DNA of 64,000 nucleotides from Arachidicoccus sp. BS20 (lineage in GTDB: Bacteria; Bacteroidota; Bacteroidia; Chitinophagales; Chitinophagaceae). The notes under the pieces are model-generated. The model was not told the origin of the DNA. It worked only from the letters and a program-made list of their open reading frames with translations, and searched no databases. Position numbers and translations under genes: made by a program. Of this stretch, positions 33,581 to 41,857 are shown in pieces; the first letter of the stretch is position 1, and every line of letters begins with the position of its first letter. The stretch is from NCBI RefSeq assembly GCF_001659705.1, contig NZ_CP015971.1:62001-126000 (forward strand), in the 5' to 3' direction.

Positions 33581-34723
33581 ATGTCATCATTTTCAGCGAA
33601 TAGTATTGTCGAATTTTTAACGCCGGTTAATTTAGCGGAACTCTCTAACGACGAGGGTTTCAGACCTACACAATTAGGGAAAACCATTGCAGCTTATGAA
33701 GAATTTTTTCCCGATATAGAAAATGCAGATTTAATTATTCTTGGAATGGGAGAGGCGCGCGGTGCGGGTTTCCCAAATGGAAATAACCGTTCTGCGGATG
33801 CGGTTCGTGCTGAGTTTTACCAATTGTTTCAATGGCATTATAATTTGAAAATTGCCGACATCGGTAATATTATTCCGGGTAAAACTTTGCAGGATAGTTA
33901 TGCTGTTTTAAGAATCGTGTTATCCGAACTGCAATTGCTGAATGCGAAAGTATTGCTACTCGGCGGTTCGCACGATTTGACTTTGGCGCAATGCGATGCT
34001 TTTGCGAAGCAGGATAAAACGTATGAGCTTACGTGCGTAGATGCAAAAATGGATTTGAATGCCGATACTTCCGTGATTGCCGATAAGTTTTTGCTGGATT
34101 TATTTACCAAGTCGCCGAACCATTTGCATCATTATAATCATATTGGTTTTCAAAGTTATTTCGTGCATCCGCAAATGTTGGAAACGATTGACAAGTTACG
34201 TTTCGATTGTTTCCGCGTGGGAAAAGTGAAAGAACGATTGGAAGAAATGGAACCCCCGATTCGCAATACCGATATTTTTAGTTTTGATGTTTCTGCCATT
34301 CAAAACTGCCATGCGCCGGCAAATCTGGCTACGCCGAATGGTTTCAACGGAGAGGAAGCCTGCACACTTTTTCAGTATGCAGGATTGAGCGAAAAGATGC
34401 GCAGCATCGGCGTTTACGGCTATTATGCGCATTTGGATAAACATAATTTAACGGCAAAACAAATCAGTCATTTGATGTGGTATTTGTTAGATGGAATTTA
34501 TCAGGGGAAAAATGAATCTTCTTTTGCCAATAAAACACATTTCAATGAGTTTCATTTGGCTTTTGCTGAAATGGAAACCGTTTTTCTGCAAAGCAAAAAA
34601 ACCAATCGCTGGTGGATGCAACTGCCCGATGAACAATTCATTCCCTGCAGCTACGCCGATTATATTCTGGCAACGCGTAACGAAATCCCGGAACGCTGGT
34701 TAAGGGCGATTGAAAGAGGATAA
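33581..34723 (+). CDS. Arginase/formimidoylglutamase-fold protein with altered metal site
   Basis: 380 residues from the ATG at 33581. The ureohydrolase fold is recognised by LIILGMGEARG (51-61), LLLGGSHDLTLAQ (126-138) and the later beta/alpha order. The metal ligands are eroded: the usual GGDHS is GGSHD (128-132, His kept), DAHxD is DAKMD (154-158, His replaced by Lys) and SxDxDxxDP is SFDVSAIQ (about 234-241, second Asp lost). So arginase or formimidoylglutamase activity is doubtful. TACATTTG at 33552-33559 is an exact -7 box. Adjacent genes give no pathway context. Confidence 0.75.
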   Translation: MSSFSANSIVEFLTPVNLAELSNDEGFRPTQLGKTIAAYEEFFPDIENADLIILGMGEARGAGFPNGNNRSADAVRAEFYQLFQWHYNLKIADIGNIIPGKTLQDSYAVLRIVLSELQLLNAKVLLLGGSHDLTLAQCDAFAKQDKTYELTCVDAKMDLNADTSVIADKFLLDLFTKSPNHLHHYNHIGFQSYFVHPQMLETIDKLRFDCFRVGKVKERLEEMEPPIRNTDIFSFDVSAIQNCHAPANLATPNGFNGEEACTLFQYAGLSEKMRSIGVYGYYAHLDKHNLTAKQISHLMWYLLDGIYQGKNESSFANKTHFNEFHLAFAEMETVFLQSKKTNRWWMQLPDEQFIPCSYADYILATRNEIPERWLRAIERG

Positions 34724-34764
34724 AATTTTTTCAGAAAAATTTCGTTCTTATGTAAACTCGTTAT

Positions 34765-35532
34765 ATGAATCGCATCGTTTACATATTTATTTTGAGCGTT
34801 TTTATTTGCGGCATTTTTTCTGCATGCAGCAAAACGCAGGACGATGATTTTGCCAACAACGTTATTACGTACAAACAATATTTGCCGATGCAGGTTGGCG
34901 CTGTTCAGTTGTACAGATTGGATTCAACTTTGCCTACTGCTTTCGGTGCAAGCCTGACAGTTCACAGTTATCTTGCGAAAGATAGCATAGCAAGCCAAAA
35001 CCTTGATGCGACAGGCGATACAACGTTTAATGTATATCGTTTTATAACCGATACTTTGCAATCCAAGGCTTGGCAATTGTCCGGCACATATCAAATTATT
35101 TATACAAAAAATACTGCCGATATAATTGATGCAAATGGCTTGCGGTTTATAAAATTAACGACACCTGTTACGACCGGTTATTCGTGGGATGGCAATCAAT
35201 ATTTTATTACAGGTAATAGTAGTAGTTCCAGCGATGAAAACTATGCGTATGAAGGTTGGAGTTATGTTTACGACAGCGTGAACGCTGCATATACGACAAA
35301 ATACGATACGTATTCAAACAGCCTAATTGTGAATGAGGCAAATACAACGTTGGGAAATACGGGAGACTTCGACCCTTCATTATATCAACAGAAAACATAC
35401 TCGCAGGAAGTGTATGCACAAAATATAGGATTGATTTTTCAAAATACATTGTTCTATATTTATCAGTCGGGCGGTATTTCTCCGGGTTTTGACCAAACGA
35501 GTTTCGGTATAAAAATGACACGAATTCAATAA
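34765..35532 (+). CDS. Lipoprotein of unknown function
   Basis: 255 residues. Lipobox FSACSK places the modified Cys at residue 21. The mature protein is beta-rich with many Thr, Tyr and Asp residues (FITGNSSSSSDENYAYEGW, then SYVYDSV), a style common in Bacteroidota surface lipoproteins. No domain recognised. It follows the arginase-fold gene by 41 bases and ends one base before the convergent giant outer-membrane protein. Confidence 0.7.
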   Translation: MNRIVYIFILSVFICGIFSACSKTQDDDFANNVITYKQYLPMQVGAVQLYRLDSTLPTAFGASLTVHSYLAKDSIASQNLDATGDTTFNVYRFITDTLQSKAWQLSGTYQIIYTKNTADIIDANGLRFIKLTTPVTTGYSWDGNQYFITGNSSSSSDENYAYEGWSYVYDSVNAAYTTKYDTYSNSLIVNEANTTLGNTGDFDPSLYQQKTYSQEVYAQNIGLIFQNTLFYIYQSGGISPGFDQTSFGIKMTRIQ

Positions 35533-38500
35533 TTATAAAATCGCTCTAACGCTTGCCGTGCCTATGTTGATGACCTTTGTATTGCCCGGTTTTCTTCCCT
35601 GATATTGAAAATTGATTTCGATATTATTCAACAATCTTTTGGTAAAATTAATGGTCCATTGATAATTTTTTCCGGGCAATAATCCTTGTAGAATGGTATA
35701 GCTTACCGTGCTGTTTGGGTCGCCGTTGTACGAAATATTGTTGTAAGAAAACTGCATGGTAATGCTTGTATTTTGTACAGCGTTGTATTTCGTATCGAAG
35801 TTGAGCGAATTGCTTGTTTCCTTTTCGCCGCCGTAGAGCGCGGCATTTTTTTGCAAAGCATAAATATAGCTTGTGGATAATCGCCATTTTGTCCCGTTGG
35901 TGTAAGTGATGGTTGGTTGCGAACTCAACGTTTTTAAAGCAAAATTTCTGTTGGCAAACGAAGGCGATTTCAAGTCGTTTGTTCCTATTTTTTGCAGTAT
36001 TTCCAATGTGTATGCTTTTGAAATATTCATGCGACCTTTGAACGACCATACATCTGTTTCAGCACTTTCTGCGCCGTAAGTTAATAGCGATTTATTATAA
36101 TTAATCAACCGTGTAATATCCAGTCCCCACTTGCTGTTGAAACGGTTTAACGATAATGTATTACTGAAAATATAATTCAGGTTCAACAGCGCAGAATCCG
36201 CGACATGATTGTTGAACGGATTAAATTCAGGTCCGCCGTTCGCCACTACTTTTTTGTTGGATTGCAACGATGATTGCAAACTTAATTTGCTCAACAAAGA
36301 TTGAACTTTATTTAATTGTCCGTTGCCGAATAAAACTTTCGGATTGAGGTTTAAGCTGTAATTGAGCGTGGTATAATTTGCCTTAACGAAAACATTAGTT
36401 GGGGTATAAATTTTGATGAATGTTGCTTCATCGGGAAATGCTGCTATTTCAAATTCATTCAATTGTTGGATGCCGTCGTTGTTATAGTCGTTCCAAGTGT
36501 ATTGCCCTTGTCCTGCGGGAACTTGGTAAAAAGTATAGTCCATTTTTTGTTCCTGTCCGGCGCCTACATCGTACAACAAATTACCAGTGATAAACCCTTT
36601 TTTTGCATTTACAAAATATTCCAATCTGCCTAAAAAACTTTTATCCGGTTGTTGCCCGCTGATGAGCGAAGAATCATCTACAAACAATTCGCGATACGTT
36701 GCCGTGATGCGCAATTGCTGCGCCTGATTTTGCATGAAAGATGCTTGCAGATTGAAGTTTCGGCTATGGTCGGTTTCTACTAAATTTTTTCCGTAAGGCG
36801 CTTCATCTTTGCGTTGCGAATACGTAAAAGCCCAATTGTTTCGCTTGCTTTGGTCGGACTTGATATAAGCCGAAACCGTTTCAAACGCGTAGCTTGTAGG
36901 CAAAATACTATCTGCCAAATTGTTCCTTATTTCATTATGTTCCAGCGAATAATTTGCGCCTATGGAATAATTGTTCAGATGCTTAAATGTCTTACTCACA
37001 TCAATCGTTGGCGTGAAATAATAACCTTTATTATCGGGCATGGAAATAGAAGTCAAACTCGCTTGTTCATTGATATTCCACCCGTTTTGCGAAGATAATT
37101 TCCCGTCGATAATATTTTTAAATCCTTTGTAACCATCGCCGCGCAAGTAAGTCGAGAATTGATAACTGAGGAAATTTTGCTGCGCATTCTGTAATATAAA
37201 TTTCAGCGAACCTAATTTCTCCGATGATTGTGTGGGAACAATATCCAAACCCCAATCTCTGTAAAACTCAACAGGACGCAGCGTTTCAACGGTTTGGAAA
37301 TGCGGCGTTTCAAATTCAAAAGAGCCGTCGGTTGTGAGAGAATAAGGATTATCTTTTTTCGTTTTCAGTTTATCTGTTCTAAGCAATTCAAATTTTCCCG
37401 CATAACCAATGTCGTCAGAATTTTTCGGCGAAAAAGTATTCACTCTTGTTTCGCTTGTTGCAAGCTCGGTTTTCAAAAGCGTTTTATCATCGATGTTGTA
37501 TTCCGTTTTCACACTCACAACTTGTTGTTTTTTCGGCGCGACCAAAAATTCTGCAGGTTCGTAATCTCCTTGTGGCACGCCGTTTAAGGGCGCGATCCAT
37601 TGGTACACTTTTCCGTTTGCGCCATTAAGCAAAGGCTCGTAATTGCCTTTGTTTGCGCCCACTTCGATGAATGATAAATTGTATTTCGCGCTGTCGGGAT
37701 TGGTAGAATAAACGTAAACTGAATCGTGCTTGTTGTTCACAATCGTATCTATTTTTTTATACATAATCGCATTCGCAGAAAATGTATCAATGGAAGCAAC
37801 AGGATAAAAAGCATCCTGTACGCTGTCGCCGATTTGTTTTAGAAAATTAATTTTATCGGCATCCAATGTTTGATTAATCGGCGAATTTTTTGCATCGGCA
37901 TTGTTGTAGGCCGAAACGGTTAATTTGAATTTTTTACCAAACTGCGTTTCATTATTTACATACAACATTGAGTTGAGATAATTTTGGTCGGCGTACTCAA
38001 ACTCAACCTGCACGCGGCTGTCGCGCGTAATCAAGTGCTTCGGCATGAAAGTAATTTGCGCAGCATTATAATCAATCGTATAATCCTGTGAAGCGCCGCG
38101 CTGCAATAATTGTCCGTCCAGATACACTTTTTCCGTTCCAGCCAAAACAATAAAATACAGTTCATTGTTATTGCCCTGCAAGCGATACGGACCTTGATTT
38201 CCTTCGGAAACATTCAGTACGTTTCTTGCAAATTTTCCTTTGGCAATAGCGCCGCTCACAGTTGTTTTATTCGTGATGTTTTCGCCGATGTTGAGCTTTT
38301 GCGTATAAGAAATTCCTTCCAGCCTTTTATAAAAACTAAGAAAATAGTTGTCGTTTGTCCGCAAGTCAATATCGCCCAAATTGATTTCCCAGTTGCGCTT
38401 GCTGAACTGTAAAAGAATGTTGTCAAAATCGTTCAGTTGTTGTGTAGTTCCTTCCGGTTGAATGGGAATATTATTGTCGGTAAGCGAAGCAAGCAAATGA

Positions 38501-38994
38501 ATGCTGTCGCCGATGTAGCCATTCATTTGTAAATTAAAATCGGAATTAAACACCGCATCCTGATTATTGCCGAAGCTCATGCTTCGCCCGAAACTGCCGT
38601 TGTAATCAATCTTTCCGAAGTTGAACAGCGAATTATTTTCCGCTTCGTTGTTGTTGAAAATAGGAGCAATCACGCCGTTTCTGTCCGTAATAGAATCGAA
38701 TGTGTAACGCGAAGCAGTTGCATTCAATCGAAAAGGAAAAACGCGGTAAGTAATTGCAACGCTGTCTTTCGGCAAAGGCTTTAACCACGTGAGTTGTGCG
38801 CGAACAAAGTCGATAAAATAAAAAGACGAATCGGCTCCAGAGACAGCAACCGAATTTGGAACGATGCTTAACGAGTCGAGCGATACAGTTCCTTTTGTTG
38901 AAATATTTTTTCTGTGTATATTGGAATGCACTTGCGCACTTACCGACAATGTGGCGCAGCATAACAACGCGAGTATCAAACAAAATTTCTGCAT
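35533..38994 (-). CDS. Giant outer-membrane beta-barrel protein, cell-surface family
   Basis: 1153 residues with a signal peptide (LILALLCCATLSVSAQ). An N-terminal beta-domain is followed by a region resembling fimbrial ushers and SprA-like proteins: VYLDGQLLQRGASQDYTIDYN, then AQITFMPKHLITRDSRVQVEFEY (split here), around residues 295-345. After about residue 560 the sequence is a long series of amphipathic strands ending in a basic, hydrophobic last strand, as in large barrels. An EF-hand-like loop (DYNNDGIQQLNE) lies near residue 855. This family is common in gliding or type IX-secreting Bacteroidota but has no defined role. Its promoter and start region is repeated at 41502-41550. Confidence 0.72.
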   Translation of the reverse strand: MQKFCLILALLCCATLSVSAQVHSNIHRKNISTKGTVSLDSLSIVPNSVAVSGADSSFYFIDFVRAQLTWLKPLPKDSVAITYRVFPFRLNATASRYTFDSITDRNGVIAPIFNNNEAENNSLFNFGKIDYNGSFGRSMSFGNNQDAVFNSDFNLQMNGYIGDSIHLLASLTDNNIPIQPEGTTQQLNDFDNILLQFSKRNWEINLGDIDLRTNDNYFLSFYKRLEGISYTQKLNIGENITNKTTVSGAIAKGKFARNVLNVSEGNQGPYRLQGNNNELYFIVLAGTEKVYLDGQLLQRGASQDYTIDYNAAQITFMPKHLITRDSRVQVEFEYADQNYLNSMLYVNNETQFGKKFKLTVSAYNNADAKNSPINQTLDADKINFLKQIGDSVQDAFYPVASIDTFSANAIMYKKIDTIVNNKHDSVYVYSTNPDSAKYNLSFIEVGANKGNYEPLLNGANGKVYQWIAPLNGVPQGDYEPAEFLVAPKKQQVVSVKTEYNIDDKTLLKTELATSETRVNTFSPKNSDDIGYAGKFELLRTDKLKTKKDNPYSLTTDGSFEFETPHFQTVETLRPVEFYRDWGLDIVPTQSSEKLGSLKFILQNAQQNFLSYQFSTYLRGDGYKGFKNIIDGKLSSQNGWNINEQASLTSISMPDNKGYYFTPTIDVSKTFKHLNNYSIGANYSLEHNEIRNNLADSILPTSYAFETVSAYIKSDQSKRNNWAFTYSQRKDEAPYGKNLVETDHSRNFNLQASFMQNQAQQLRITATYRELFVDDSSLISGQQPDKSFLGRLEYFVNAKKGFITGNLLYDVGAGQEQKMDYTFYQVPAGQGQYTWNDYNNDGIQQLNEFEIAAFPDEATFIKIYTPTNVFVKANYTTLNYSLNLNPKVLFGNGQLNKVQSLLSKLSLQSSLQSNKKVVANGGPEFNPFNNHVADSALLNLNYIFSNTLSLNRFNSKWGLDITRLINYNKSLLTYGAESAETDVWSFKGRMNISKAYTLEILQKIGTNDLKSPSFANRNFALKTLSSQPTITYTNGTKWRLSTSYIYALQKNAALYGGEKETSNSLNFDTKYNAVQNTSITMQFSYNNISYNGDPNSTVSYTILQGLLPGKNYQWTINFTKRLLNNIEINFQYQGRKPGNTKVINIGTASVRAIL

Positions 38995-39029
38995 CAGAGT
39001 AATAACGCAAAAATATTGGTATTAATATT
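38981..39029 (-). repeat. Direct repeat copy A: promoter and start of the giant outer-membrane gene
   Basis: 49 bp identical, apart from one base, to 41502-41550. It covers the first codons, the start (38992-38994), and a minus-strand -7 box TATTTTTG at 39008-39015. Weaker similarity continues about 40 bp into the coding sequence. Confidence 0.85.
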
Positions 39030-39190
39030 TTTTATGAAGAATTTAAAAACGGAGATGTTCTTCTTCTCAAAATTTTTTCTATATTAAAAAAAACTTTTTA
39101 ACTTCGGCTTGTACTTGACCATATTTTGTGTAGCCATGTTTTTATCCAAACAAGCAAACTTAGTTGTAATTTTAAATAACACTCGAAACT

Positions 39191-39961
39191 ATGAATGCTA
39201 AAATTGATAAAATGCACAGTGTGTGGAACAGCCTGCAATTATCAATCCGTAACAGAACCGGACAGCCCAATGTAAACTTTGATGAGATTCTCAGCTCTGT
39301 ATTTAGCATCGGAAAGTTTTACTATTATGTAATTGACTTTTTTGATATGAGCATTTCTAATCTGAGTGCGGGTTTCGAGGAAGCCCACGGTATTTCCACA
39401 GAAAAAATCTGCCATATCAATGATGTTTTAGAACTTATTCATCCTGATGATATGGAATTTGTATCTCTGGCTGAAAAAAAATCTTTGAGCTTTATTTACG
39501 ATGTTTTGGGTGTAGAAAAGTCACTTAAATATAAAGCCTCTTATAACTTTCGTTTTAAAGTGGCAGACGGTTCATATCGCTTATACAATCATCAATCGTT
39601 GATTTTGACATTGGACGAAAACAACAACTTCGTTAAATCGTTAAACATTCATACCGACATCAGCCATCTTACCTCTAAAAATAATTATAAGTGTTCGCTT
39701 ATAGGACTTGCCGGAGAATCCAGTTTTTTGAATGTAGACGTAGAAGAAACTCCAAAACACATTAAAGGCAAAAACTTTTCAAAACGGGAAACAGAGATCA
39801 TTCGTTTGATAGCAAAAGGACTTTCTACTAAAGAAATTTCTGAAAAACTTTTCATTTCTACCGACACCGTAAAATTTCATCGCCATAATATTTTACAAAA
39901 ATCGAGCTGTATCAATGCAACAGAACTGATTGCACGAGGCGTAAGCGAAGGTTGGATATAA
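39191..39961 (+). CDS. LuxR-type regulator with PAS-like sensor domain
   Basis: 256 residues. The N-terminal two-thirds has a PAS pattern (FYYYVIDFFDMSISNLSAGF, then VLELIHPDDMEFV, then YRLYNHQSLILTLDENNN and IHTDISH). The C-terminal LuxR/GerE helix-turn-helix is standard: FSKRETEIIRLIAKGLSTKEI, then SEKLFISTDTVKFHRHNILQK. It lacks a receiver domain, so it should respond to a small molecule or redox state by the PAS part. It lies between two 49-bp direct repeats and just before three small secreted proteins with an inverted repeat at their promoter; control of that operon is an inference. Confidence 0.85.
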   Translation: MNAKIDKMHSVWNSLQLSIRNRTGQPNVNFDEILSSVFSIGKFYYYVIDFFDMSISNLSAGFEEAHGISTEKICHINDVLELIHPDDMEFVSLAEKKSLSFIYDVLGVEKSLKYKASYNFRFKVADGSYRLYNHQSLILTLDENNNFVKSLNIHTDISHLTSKNNYKCSLIGLAGESSFLNVDVEETPKHIKGKNFSKRETEIIRLIAKGLSTKEISEKLFISTDTVKFHRHNILQKSSCINATELIARGVSEGWI

Positions 39962-39984
39962 AAAACCAACCTTTTGGGTAGTTG

Positions 39985-40026
39985 TTTGGTGTCGATTAAT
40001 TTTTTCACTTTGTAGAAAAATTAATC
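39985..40026 (+). promoter_or_regulatory. Promoter with perfect inverted repeat upstream of the secreted trio
   Basis: GATTAATTTTT at 39994-40004 and its exact complement AAAAATTAATC at 40016-40026 are separated by 11 bases. The separating segment begins with TCACTTTG (40005-40012), one base off the -7 consensus; TTTG at 39985-39988 could be the -33 element, with a 16-base spacer. The start codon is a GTG at 40030. A regulator bound to the dyad would cover the promoter. Confidence 0.5.
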
Positions 40027-40029
40027 CAA

Positions 40030-40404
40030 GTGAAATATTTTGTTTTAACCTTTTGTATCGTTGCAAGTTCGCTTGTCGCAAAAGCACAGGCACAAACCAC
40101 CACGTATTACCAGTACAGCGTATGGAAAGGGAAAAACCACGTTGCCTACGTAACTTCGGTGTACTCGTTCGATATTCCCGATTACAGAATAACTGCCAAT
40201 TATTATAACGAAATCAAAGGAAAGTTTCTTAGAAGCTTAGAGATTGACGGAGTGGGAGATTGGAACGACTACTACTTTGTGGAAATGCCGGACAGCAAAA
40301 ACAAATCAGAATTAGAAGAAAAGAGATTGAACTACATAGCCCGCTTAAAGCGAGACGGTTACACCGTAAAAACTTCTTATTTCTCTTGGAAACTTAAAGA
40401 ATAA
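40030..40404 (+). CDS. Small secreted protein, first of three
   Basis: 124 residues from GTG at 40030. Signal peptide to VAKAQAQ. The mature part is rich in Tyr, Lys and Asp and contains no cysteine (YYQYSVWKGKNHVAYVTS). It is less similar to the next two proteins than they are to each other, sharing mainly the signal peptide style. No family recognised. Predicted to be periplasmic or secreted. First gene of a tight operon of three. Confidence 0.6.
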   Translation: MKYFVLTFCIVASSLVAKAQAQTTTYYQYSVWKGKNHVAYVTSVYSFDIPDYRITANYYNEIKGKFLRSLEIDGVGDWNDYYFVEMPDSKNKSELEEKRLNYIARLKRDGYTVKTSYFSWKLKE

Positions 40405-40419
40405 CAAACGTATTGAAAT

Positions 40420-40857
40420 ATGAAAAATCTATTTTTAATTTTTGCTTTCGCTGCAAGCACGTTTGCTGTAAAAGCACAAGAAACAAAGCCGACAAAAGAG
40501 GAAACAATTACCTGGATTAAAGAGAAATTGGAAAAATATATTCCAGTAGCAGACGGTTTAAAAAACTTTCAAATTTTGAAAATTGATGAAACCGAGGTCA
40601 TTTACAAATACACAGATACTTATTGTGATGAAAAAGTAAATTTTCCCATCTCTGATATAAAATCTGTGGAAATAGGTAACGATGGAAGTAATTATATTTT
40701 TTTTAATTCAAAATCTGTTCATCGCGCATATTGTAGTAATGGGAATTCATATTATAGTTATGTGAAAATTTATGCTGGTGAAGCAGATATTTGCACAAGG
40801 CTTGAAAAGGCGTTTAAACATTTAGCCAGTTTTGCACAGAAAAAAGAAACTTTTTAA
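40420..40857 (+). CDS. Small secreted protein, second of three (paralogue of the third)
   Basis: 145 residues with the start MKNLFLIFAFAASTFAVKAQ, nearly the same signal peptide as the next gene. The pattern EETITWIKEKLEKY, then IYKYTDTYCDEKV, and near the end ICTRLEKAFKHLAS, is shared in outline with the third protein (FGETVIWVESKYQ, then LIKALKHIATLK). This looks like a small, possibly two-strand plus helix domain. Role unknown. It starts 16 bases after the first gene. Confidence 0.65.
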   Translation: MKNLFLIFAFAASTFAVKAQETKPTKEETITWIKEKLEKYIPVADGLKNFQILKIDETEVIYKYTDTYCDEKVNFPISDIKSVEIGNDGSNYIFFNSKSVHRAYCSNGNSYYSYVKIYAGEADICTRLEKAFKHLASFAQKKETF

Positions 40858-40885
40858 AATATACAAATTTAATAATTAAGTTACG

Positions 40886-41344
40886 ATGAAAAATCTATTA
40901 TTAATTCTTGCTTTCGTGGCAAGCATGCTTGCTGTGAAGGCACAGGAAAATAAACCGACTTTCGGGGAGACTGTGATATGGGTAGAATCGAAGTACCAAT
41001 CTCTTTCTCCGGACAATTGGTATATCAGAGTTTTAGATGATGGAATATATTACACTTGCGATAATAACTGTTCAGTTCAAGAACAGAAAGGCTGGAAGTA
41101 TGTAACCGATGTAACTTATTACAAAACTGACAAAGGAGAATACGCAATAAGAGTTCCTTCTGGACAAGGGTTTTCAGAGCATTTCAGCACAGGAGAACCG
41201 ATACAATCAGCACACACTTGTCTTACTTTTTATGTTAAAAAAAATACAAGCGAAATGGATGTTCAAAAACTTATAAAAGCATTGAAACACATAGCTACTT
41301 TAAAAGGTGCAAAATTGATTGATGATAATCTTTTTGGTAATTAA
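40886..41344 (+). CDS. Small secreted protein, third of three (paralogue of the second)
   Basis: 152 residues. Signal peptide MKNLLLILAFVASMLAVKAQ, then a paralogous mature region with Cys-containing strands (YYTCDNNCS, then AHTCLTFYV) and the closing helix LIKALKHIATLKGAK. The three cysteines suggest disulfides after export. It is rich in A and T. A decayed fourth signal peptide follows it (41362-41442). Confidence 0.65.
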   Translation: MKNLLLILAFVASMLAVKAQENKPTFGETVIWVESKYQSLSPDNWYIRVLDDGIYYTCDNNCSVQEQKGWKYVTDVTYYKTDKGEYAIRVPSGQGFSEHFSTGEPIQSAHTCLTFYVKKNTSEMDVQKLIKALKHIATLKGAKLIDDNLFGN

Positions 41345-41361
41345 AAGTGGAATTTTGAGAC

Positions 41362-41442
41362 AATCTTTTTTTATACTCATTTTTCACACTAACAACTTTG
41401 CTTGTAAAAGCTCAAATTAGTATTGATGATGTTGTTATATGA
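41362..41442 (+). pseudogene. Decayed fourth copy of the small secreted protein (signal peptide only)
   Basis: In one frame the DNA reads NLFLYSFFTLTTLLVKAQIS, then IDDVVI, then TGA at 41440-41442. This matches the signal peptides of the two genes upstream (NLFLIFAFAASTFAVKAQ, NLLLILAFVASMLAVKAQ), but there is no start codon before it (TGA GAC in place of ATG AAA) and nothing follows. Confidence 0.55.
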
Positions 41443-41501
41443 AAACAACATCGTATTGGTTACCGGCAATATTGGTAAAGCATTACAATACGAATCTTAA
41501 C

Positions 41502-41550
41502 CAAAATTTCTGCATTAGAGTAATAACGCAAAAATATTGGTATTAATATT
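41502..41550 (-). repeat. Direct repeat copy B: orphan promoter and start
   Basis: Same 49 bp as 38981-39029, one mismatch. On the minus strand it keeps the -7 box (41529-41536) and an ATG at 41515, but the frame stops after 10 codons. So it is a relic of the giant outer-membrane gene's 5' end, or a promoter kept for antisense transcription into the secreted trio. Confidence 0.8.
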
Positions 41551-41806
41551 CTTATAGGGGACTAAATGAAAAGTAAAACGGACAGAATAATAAAATGAAC
41601 TTATTTAAAATTTTTAAAATAAAACCACATAGGAACATAGAATTGTGAAGTATAGAGGAGAAGCAGGATACAGAACCACAAAGATTTTTCATCGAAGATG
41701 AAAAACTATGTTCTTCTTAACGACGCATGTTTATTTTTTATTCAATCCTATGTAATCACTATGATTCTATGTGGTTAAAAAATAAGTTTAAACAGGATTA
41801 ATAAAA
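41551..41806. repeat. Non-coding stretch with a long imperfect inverted repeat
   Basis: AACCACATAGGAACATAGAA near 41623-41642 is mirrored by TTCTATGTGGTT at 41765-41776, with further ATAGG/CCTAT pairing. The sequence is built of degenerate ACATAGA-type units seen between genes in this kind of genome. I see no gene in it. Confidence 0.5.
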
Positions 41807-41835
41807 AAAGCAGTTGAGAAAAATCAACTGCTTTT
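41807..41835 (-). terminator. Rho-independent terminator after aconitase
   Basis: AAAGCAGTTGA pairs with TCAACTGCTTT around a GAAAAA loop, and the minus strand continues into a T-run. It starts about 23 bases beyond the aconitase stop. Confidence 0.85.
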
Positions 41836-41857
41836 ATAGGTAAGAGAATATTTAATT

